Source of the DNA: Treponema sp. UBA1798
GTDB taxonomy: Bacteria; Spirochaetota; Spirochaetia; Treponematales; Treponemataceae
Direction: 5' to 3'
Assembly: GCA_002319875.1 (NCBI GenBank)
Contig: DCFS01000123.1
Span: forward strand, 1-11,251
Length of the DNA: 11,251 nucleotides
A program made the position numbers and the translations under genes. Each line of letters starts with the position of its first letter. Position 1 is the first letter of the stretch. A model generated the notes under the pieces. It saw nothing but the letters and a program-made list of their open reading frames with translations, had not been told where the DNA came from and ran no database searches. Positions 7,264 through 11,251 of the stretch are shown here, piece after piece.

Positions 7264-7272
7264 ATATCTATC

Positions 7273-7659
7273 ATGCATAATTATTTATCGCTGTTTTACA
7301 AAATAGCGGCTGTTTTTGCCGGTTCAAAGGCAATCTCCCAGGAAGATAAGGCAGCTGCTGAAAAAGCGATTGTGCAACTTTCCAATACATTTAATCTGCT
7401 TGTACAGAAAGCTGAAAGTCTTAAAAAGAAATATCCCGAAGTAGTTCACCGCATCAGAAAAGATATGGAAAAAATAAAATTTCTAAAACCGGATATTTCT
7501 GTCCAGGCAGGGAAAATAGAACAGGATATCGCCCAGAAGATTACTTGTGCAAGTTCAAGTTGTGATTCTGTACTTTCCGGCGGGAATATAAAACAGCTTT
7601 CTGATCAGCTTGTTGAACTGGAATTGCTTCTGAAGCAGCGCCAGTCAATGAAACTATAA
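7273..7659 (+). CDS. Hypothetical small helical protein
   Basis: A 128-residue product I do not recognise. It is rich in Lys, Glu, Gln, Ala and Leu, with heptad-like spacing at about residues 22-70 (including VQKAESLKKKYPEVVHRIRK) and at 104-123 (NIKQLSDQLVELELLLKQRQ), so it is probably an all-helical, partly coiled-coil protein. Two cysteines, Cys92 and Cys97 in TCASSSCD, lie in the linker between the helices. The N-terminus MHNYLSLFYKIAAVFAG is hydrophobic and could be a short membrane anchor or an amphipathic helix; it is not a clear cleavable signal. The ATG is the only plausible start because an in-frame TAA lies at 7258-7260. No Shine-Dalgarno motif precedes it. It converges on the second MATE gene across a 50-bp gap. 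Codon use looks like its neighbours, supporting a real gene. Confidence 0.72.
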   Translation: MHNYLSLFYKIAAVFAGSKAISQEDKAAAEKAIVQLSNTFNLLVQKAESLKKKYPEVVHRIRKDMEKIKFLKPDISVQAGKIEQDIAQKITCASSSCDSVLSGGNIKQLSDQLVELELLLKQRQSMKL

Positions 7660-7709
7660 AATATCCGTATCGTTCCGGAACCTTACCAGGCGGGAGACTT
7701 CATTCACAT

Positions 7710-9062
7710 TTACCGTATATTGTGCTTTTTTTCCCATATTTCAAGCTGCTTCCAGCAGTGTAAAAAAGCGGGAATAAGGAAAAAGTCAGCCATTATCCAT
7801 GCAGCAGGAGATGCATAACATACAGCGGAGAAGCCTGCAACCGGTACAGCAATAACTGCAATAAGAGTCCGTGCTATCATTTCAAAAATACCGGAAAGTA
7901 TGGCAAATTTGCTGAATCCCATTCCCTGAATCATAAATCTGATAATATTCACAAGCGCAAGCGGAAAATAAAACAGACTATTGATAATAAGAAAGAGTCT
8001 TGCCTGCCGGATGATTTCCTTTGCTGATGAATCGATGAACAGTACGCTTAGCTGGGCTCCCCATAGATACATTATAATAAAAGCTGCTGCTGAATAGAAC
8101 AATCCCAGCATTGAACTTTGAAAAACACCGGATTTGAGCCTTTCAAGTTTACCTGCCCCGGCATTCTGTCCGCCGTACGTTGCCATCGTTGTTCCCAGTG
8201 CATCGAATGGTGTACAGAAAAACATTCCTATTTTACTGCCTGCCGTAACAGACGCAACCGCATCTGATCCAAGAAAATTAACGGATGACTGCAGAATAAC
8301 GCTGCCTATTGCGGTTATTGAATACTGAAGTCCCATAGGGACACCTACGCCACAGAGTGTAGTAAAATGATTTGTCCTGATTCTTCTGTCATCTTTTGAA
8401 AGTGTAAGAATCGGGAATTTTTTTATCAGATAAATAAGACTTGCCGCCCCGGATACACCCTGTGAAATTACAGTGGCCAAGGCTGCTCCGCCGACTCCCA
8501 TATTGAAAACCAGTATAAAAGCAAGGTCAAGGCCAATATTTAAGATGGAAGCCAGTACAAGGAAAATAACGGGAGTTTTACTGTCCCCTACAGCCCGTAT
8601 AATTCCCGACACCATATTGTACAAAAATATCATCGGTATGCCCATGAAAATGATTCGTATATATTCGTCTGCACCATCCAGAATATTAACGGGAGTCAGC
8701 ATGAGAACCAGCAGAGGTCTGCAAAAGATAACAGTAACAATGGTCATTATTGCAGCAAACAGAATTGCCAGTACTGCCGCATTTGCAGCAAACTGGCGCA
8801 TTGTTTTATAGTCCTTTGCTCCGAATTTCTGAGCAACAGGAATGGAAAAGCCGCTGCATACGCCCATAACGAAGCCGATAATCAGAAAATTGACGGCTCC
8901 TGTGGAGCCGACAGCAGCAAGTGCATCTACACCCAGACATTTCCCGACAATAACCGTATCTACGATATTATAAAACTGCTGGAAAATATAACCGAACAGT
9001 ACAGGAATGGAAAAACCAAGAATAAGTGAAATCGTTTTTCCTTCAGTCAGATCCTTTGTCAT
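7710..9062 (-). CDS. MATE-family efflux transporter (second, unlinked to marR)
   Basis: A 450-residue polytopic inner-membrane protein with about 12 hydrophobic helices, the normal MATE length. It probably exports drugs or metabolites using an ion gradient. Typical features are the first helix region SIPVLFGYIFQQFYNIVDTVIVGKCLG (written here as two parts: SIPVLFGYIFQQFYN and IVDTVIVGKCLG), then GFSIPVAQKFGAKDYKTMRQ and GIIRAVGDSKTPVIFLVLAS in the N-half, and ATYGGQNAGAGKLERLKSG in the C-half. It belongs to the branch common in anaerobic Firmicutes and spirochaetes and is clearly different from the MATE at 3779-5149. No Shine-Dalgarno sequence precedes the ATG; the promoter at 9077-9105 predicts a leader of about eight bases. 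It is divergent from trxA and convergent with the small unknown gene. No terminator was found in the 50 bp after its stop. Substrate unknown. Confidence 0.92.
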   Translation of the reverse strand: MTKDLTEGKTISLILGFSIPVLFGYIFQQFYNIVDTVIVGKCLGVDALAAVGSTGAVNFLIIGFVMGVCSGFSIPVAQKFGAKDYKTMRQFAANAAVLAILFAAIMTIVTVIFCRPLLVLMLTPVNILDGADEYIRIIFMGIPMIFLYNMVSGIIRAVGDSKTPVIFLVLASILNIGLDLAFILVFNMGVGGAALATVISQGVSGAASLIYLIKKFPILTLSKDDRRIRTNHFTTLCGVGVPMGLQYSITAIGSVILQSSVNFLGSDAVASVTAGSKIGMFFCTPFDALGTTMATYGGQNAGAGKLERLKSGVFQSSMLGLFYSAAAFIIMYLWGAQLSVLFIDSSAKEIIRQARLFLIINSLFYFPLALVNIIRFMIQGMGFSKFAILSGIFEMIARTLIAVIAVPVAGFSAVCYASPAAWIMADFFLIPAFLHCWKQLEIWEKKHNIR

Positions 9063-9076
9063 AATTGTAAAGTCAA

Positions 9077-9105
9077 ATGATATAGTAATTTTTTTATTCA
9101 GGCAA
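9077..9105 (-). promoter_or_regulatory. Promoter of the second MATE gene
   Basis: On the minus strand TTGCCT (complement of 9100-9105) and TATCAT (complement of 9077-9082, 5 of 6) are separated by a 17-bp A/T-rich spacer. The predicted start is near 9070, giving a leader of about eight bases with no ribosome-binding motif. Confidence 0.55.
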
Positions 9106-9149
9106 GCACATAACTTATGTATGAACTCTTTTTTACTTTACTTTTTATT

Positions 9150-9178
9150 TTGTATGGTGTATATTAATTGTATACAAT
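9150..9178 (+). promoter_or_regulatory. trxA promoter with a palindrome over the -10
   Basis: TTGTAT (9150-9155) and TACAAT (9173-9178, 5 of 6) are 17 bp apart. The predicted start near 9185 leaves the trxA ribosome site intact. The perfect 12-bp palindrome ATTGTATACAAT (9167-9178) covers the -10 and could be a repressor site; the regulator is not identifiable from sequence. Confidence 0.5.
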
Positions 9179-9200
9179 ATATTTGTAAAGCGAGGTTACT

Positions 9201-9518
9201 ATGGCAATTGAAATTACTGAACAAAATTTCCAGACAGAAGTTCTCGAATCGAAAGTACCTGTACTCATAGATTTTTGGGCAAGCTGGTGCGGGCCCTGCC
9301 GGATGATGGGGCCGATTGTGGAAGAACTTGCGGGAGAGCTTTCTGATAAGGTAAAAGTGGGCAAAGTGAATGTTGATGAGCAGGAGGCACTTGCACAGAA
9401 ATTCAGCATTATGAGCATACCTACGTTTATGGTATTTAAGGATGGAAAATCAGTTGCACAGGAAGTGGGCGGACGCAGTAAGGAAGATATGAAACAGTTC
9501 GTGCTGGGCAATATCTGA
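9201..9518 (+). CDS. trxA: Thioredoxin
   Basis: A 105-residue cytoplasmic thioredoxin, full length for the family. It reduces protein disulfides and supplies electrons to enzymes such as ribonucleotide reductase and peroxiredoxins. The active site is WCGPC (residues 29-33) inside FWASWCGPCRMMGP, preceded by the buried Asp24 (VLIDF). The cis-proline loop is SIPT with Pro74, and the final strand and helix contain VGGRSKEDM. No signal peptide is present. GAGGT (9192-9196) lies four bases before the ATG. It is a single-gene unit ended by the terminator at 9538-9588; no thioredoxin reductase gene is adjacent. It is divergent from the second MATE gene. Identification is secure. Confidence 0.97.
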   Translation: MAIEITEQNFQTEVLESKVPVLIDFWASWCGPCRMMGPIVEELAGELSDKVKVGKVNVDEQEALAQKFSIMSIPTFMVFKDGKSVAQEVGGRSKEDMKQFVLGNI

Positions 9519-9537
9519 CACATTGTATCTATGCATA

Positions 9538-9588
9538 CTGTATGAGCAGATTCCTGTCTCCGGAAGACCCTCATACAGCACTTTTTTC
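9538..9588 (+). terminator. Rho-independent terminator of trxA
   Basis: CTGTATGAG (9538-9546) pairs perfectly with CTCATACAG (9570-9578). The 23-nt interior can form a small TTCC/GGAA stem, and CAC plus TTTTTTC follow. It lies 20 bp after the trxA stop and just before the DTW gene, isolating the two. Confidence 0.85.
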
Positions 9589-9598
9589 ATTTTTATGA

Positions 9599-9604
9599 TA
9601 TAGT
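9599..9604 (+). promoter_or_regulatory. Candidate -10 element of the DTW gene
   Basis: TATAGT (9599-9604, 5 of 6) lies eight bases before the ATG at 9613; an overlapping TATGAT occurs at 9594-9599. Either would give a leader of 0-7 bases. No convincing -35 is visible because the trxA terminator occupies that stretch. Confidence 0.4.
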
Positions 9605-9612
9605 TCACCGTT

Positions 9613-10290
9613 ATGGGTGAACGATGTCTGAGGTGTTTCCGTCCAGCAGGGAACTGTTTTTGTAAATATATTAAGCCGGTTGATTCTGGTATTAAGTTCG
9701 TATTTCTCATGCATCCTAAAGAAGCAAAACGGCAGCGGACTGGTACGGGGCGTTTGTCATATCTTTCTCTCACAGATTCGGAAATACTGACAGGCCTTGA
9801 TTTTACCGGCAATAAAAGACTCCTGGAGTTACTGGCTGATTCCAGGTATTATCCTGTAATGCTGTACCCCGGGAAAGACGCCTGGAATGCCGGAAAGCAG
9901 GGATTCGCCGGGGCTGTCGGCACACGGAAACTGCTTGTTATTGTCATTGATGCTACATGGTTCTGTTCCCGTAAGATAATAGAGCACAGCCCGAATCTTC
10001 TGGAGCTTCCCCGTCTGTCTTTTTCAGGAACTTACCGCTCGATATTCACTTTTAAGCGTGAGCCCAGACCGGAATACGTTTCAACAATAGAATCATGCTA
10101 TTATCTGATAAAGGAAATGCAGACAATCAGGCTTGCTGATATTTCCGCTGATCCTGAATCTCTTATGGATGTCTTTCGTCAGATGATCCGCTTCCAGCTG
10201 GAAGCGGAAAACGAACGTATCGCCGGTATTCGTCCGGGTACTCATTCATATGACTGGAAGTACCGTAAAAAACGTGATATCACTGTTTAA
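9613..10290 (+). CDS. DTW-domain protein, probable tRNA-uridine aminocarboxypropyltransferase
   Basis: A 225-residue cytoplasmic enzyme of the DTW family (E. coli TapT/YfiP, human DTWD1/2). These transfer the 3-amino-3-carboxypropyl group of S-adenosylmethionine to tRNA uridine, making acp3U, at position 47 in bacterial TapT. Visible motifs, in order, are a zinc-type cysteine set C-x2-C-x6-C-x-C (Cys5, 8, 15, 17), the HPKE...TGTGRL SAM-binding region (34-48), the family signature DATW (113-116), and KREPRPEYVSTIESC (148-162). An in-frame TAG at 9601-9603 leaves ATG 9613 as the only start, yet no Shine-Dalgarno sequence precedes it; the -10-like hexamers just upstream suggest a leaderless message. 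Its last 11 bases overlap the 3' end of the convergent GH3 gene. Family secure; the exact tRNA position is inferred. Confidence 0.88.
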   Translation: MGERCLRCFRPAGNCFCKYIKPVDSGIKFVFLMHPKEAKRQRTGTGRLSYLSLTDSEILTGLDFTGNKRLLELLADSRYYPVMLYPGKDAWNAGKQGFAGAVGTRKLLVIVIDATWFCSRKIIEHSPNLLELPRLSFSGTYRSIFTFKREPRPEYVSTIESCYYLIKEMQTIRLADISADPESLMDVFRQMIRFQLEAENERIAGIRPGTHSYDWKYRKKRDITV

Positions 10291-11251
10291 GCGGTAAAAC
10301 TCCATGAGGAGTATATTCTCCTGCAAGTGCTCCGAACAATGCATTGAGTGTGTATGGCGAATAGCTGTATCCCATAAGGATCGTATCAGCACTGGGAATA
10401 TCGAAAGCATCTACCGGCGTCATGATGGATAAAATAATTACGCGTTTGCCGGAATTTTTGAGGTGCTTTGCAAGCGTTGCGCTATTTTTGCTGTCAACAC
10501 AGATGATAATGGTTTCATATGCTGCAGCGGTTTCCATTATATGATCGCACATCCACAGAGTTTCGTTTGGTCCCATATCATAACTGAACTTGAAGTTTGC
10601 AGAATTTTTATACCTTTTTTTCCCTTCTGCAAAAAAATCCGGTAGCGAGCCGGCCAGCAAAACGCGTCCGGCTGCATCAGGCTTTAGCGGAAACATTCCC
10701 GTTTTATACACGGTAATAGAACGGCATGCCTGTTCAAGGAAAAACTTTTGTCCCTCTCTGTCCGGAATACTTTTCTGAATGGCATCCAGATCGGGATAAA
10801 TCGGGGCATGATTTTTGTTCTTAAAGTATTCCAGCTTGGTTTTTATGACTCTCCGTGCTGCTTCGATAACGGTCTGTTTAAAGGAAGTACTCTGGCGCAT
10901 TAAGTCAAGATTTGATGTCCACAACGTTTCATTGAGATGGGCCGTAGTTGATGAAATGACAATATCATTTCCGGCTTCAATTGCCATACGGAAAGCATTG
11001 GAAACAGAACCTGCATAGAGCGTGTCGCCGTTCATCATCATATCATCGGTAATAATCAGTCCCTTGAATCCGAGTTTTGTACGAAGTATGTCAGTAAGAA
11101 AAGTTTTCGAAAGTGATGCCGGTTCTCCGCTGGCTACTATTTTCGGGAATCCCAGATGTCCGGACATAATCGCCGGAATATTTTCCGCGATGAGATACTT
11201 AAAAGGTACAAGCTCTCTGTTCATCAGCGTATTGTAGTCTATGTTGATCAT
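10280..11251 (-). CDS. Glycoside hydrolase family 3, NagZ-like beta-N-acetylhexosaminidase, 5' part outside the window
   Basis: The C-terminal 323 residues of a GH3 enzyme. Family members of this type remove N-acetylglucosamine from peptidoglycan fragments or other glycans. The end of the TIM-barrel domain is visible: AIMSGHLGFP (27-36) and the nucleophile motif GLIITDDMMMNG (64-75), with Asp69 the expected nucleophile, followed by AIEAGNDIVIS (90-100). A second alpha/beta domain follows from about residue 170, including RVLLAGSLPDFF and TIIICVDSKNSATLAKHL, and the closing AGEYTPHGVLPL. The protein is therefore of the long two-domain type, like Bacillus NagZ/YbbD. The Met at the window edge is almost surely internal, because the KHFPGHG-type catalytic loop and the first half of the barrel are missing. 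Whether it is secreted cannot be seen. NagZ or another GH3 beta-glycosidase are both possible. Confidence 0.85.
   Translation of the reverse strand: MINIDYNTLMNRELVPFKYLIAENIPAIMSGHLGFPKIVASGEPASLSKTFLTDILRTKLGFKGLIITDDMMMNGDTLYAGSVSNAFRMAIEAGNDIVISSTTAHLNETLWTSNLDLMRQSTSFKQTVIEAARRVIKTKLEYFKNKNHAPIYPDLDAIQKSIPDREGQKFFLEQACRSITVYKTGMFPLKPDAAGRVLLAGSLPDFFAEGKKRYKNSANFKFSYDMGPNETLWMCDHIMETAAAYETIIICVDSKNSATLAKHLKNSGKRVIILSIMTPVDAFDIPSADTILMGYSYSPYTLNALFGALAGEYTPHGVLPLKQ

Noticed and set aside
6922..7278. 118-codon minus-strand frame spanning the end of the flavoprotein gene and the hairpin spacer
   Set aside because: It has no recognisable domain, overlaps a solid gene, and its codons over the spacer simply read through the hairpins.
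7672..7681. Palindrome GTTCCGGAAC in the 50-bp gap between the convergent unknown and MATE genes
   Set aside because: It leaves no loop for an RNA hairpin and has no T-run on either side, so it is not supported as a terminator. A protein site cannot be excluded but nothing argues for it.
6421..9106. The 10-mer CTTGCCTGAA occurs in both divergent spacers (plus strand at 6421, minus strand at 9096-9105 region)
   Set aside because: Many 10-mers repeat by chance in 11 kb on two strands; no longer identity surrounds it and it has no symmetry.
9164..9574. 136-codon minus-strand frame opposite trxA
   Set aside because: It is antisense to thioredoxin, Ser/Thr-rich without motif, and crosses the trxA promoter and terminator.
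1..11251. A hidden multi-gene system such as a defence island, toxin-antitoxin pair, mobile element or CRISPR array
   Set aside because: All large frames fit housekeeping, redox or transport families. There are no tandem repeats, transposase or integrase motifs, and the one unknown gene has no partner gene cotranscribed with it.

Overview
The window looks like ordinary chromosomal DNA from an anaerobic or fermentative bacterium of moderate-to-low G+C. It starts inside a pyruvate:ferredoxin oxidoreductase gene and ends inside a family 3 glycoside hydrolase gene. Between them are seven complete genes that all read through without frameshifts: a MarR regulator, two MATE efflux proteins, an SrkA-type kinase, an iron-sulfur flavoprotein, thioredoxin and a DTW-domain tRNA-modifying enzyme. 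An eighth complete gene encodes a small helical protein of unknown function. No rRNA, tRNA, transposase, phage gene or CRISPR array is visible. The mix of families and their sequence style suggest a host-associated or rumen-type spirochaete such as Treponema. That is an impression from recalled families, not a proof, and a Firmicute cannot be excluded.

Layout, left to right. The 3' five-sixths of nifJ (+) is followed by two stable hairpins and a strong intrinsic terminator. Next is a marR-MATE pair (+) behind one good promoter carrying two dyads, resembling the mepR-mepA arrangement of Staphylococcus. A convergent srkA-like gene (-) follows, ending in a long hairpin with a T-run. Divergent from srkA is an iron-sulfur flavoprotein gene (+). 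A 182-bp spacer with three consecutive hairpins leads to the small unknown gene (+), which converges on a second MATE gene (-). Divergent from that MATE gene is trxA (+), with its own terminator. Last is the DTW gene (+), whose 3' end overlaps by 11 bp the 3' end of the GH3 gene (-).

Functional themes. PFOR and the flavoprotein carry iron-sulfur clusters and would be oxygen-sensitive. Thioredoxin and SrkA are stress or redox-protection proteins. The two MATE transporters are drug or toxic-compound exporters, one of them next to a likely repressor. Apart from marR-MATE the genes appear to be separate transcription units, so a joint pathway is not claimed.

The most unusual signal concerns gene starts. 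Five of the eight visible starts have no Shine-Dalgarno sequence, and most have a -10-like hexamer only 5-14 nt upstream of the start codon. They look leaderless or nearly so. The other three starts have clear SD motifs. I found no convincing new multi-gene system.
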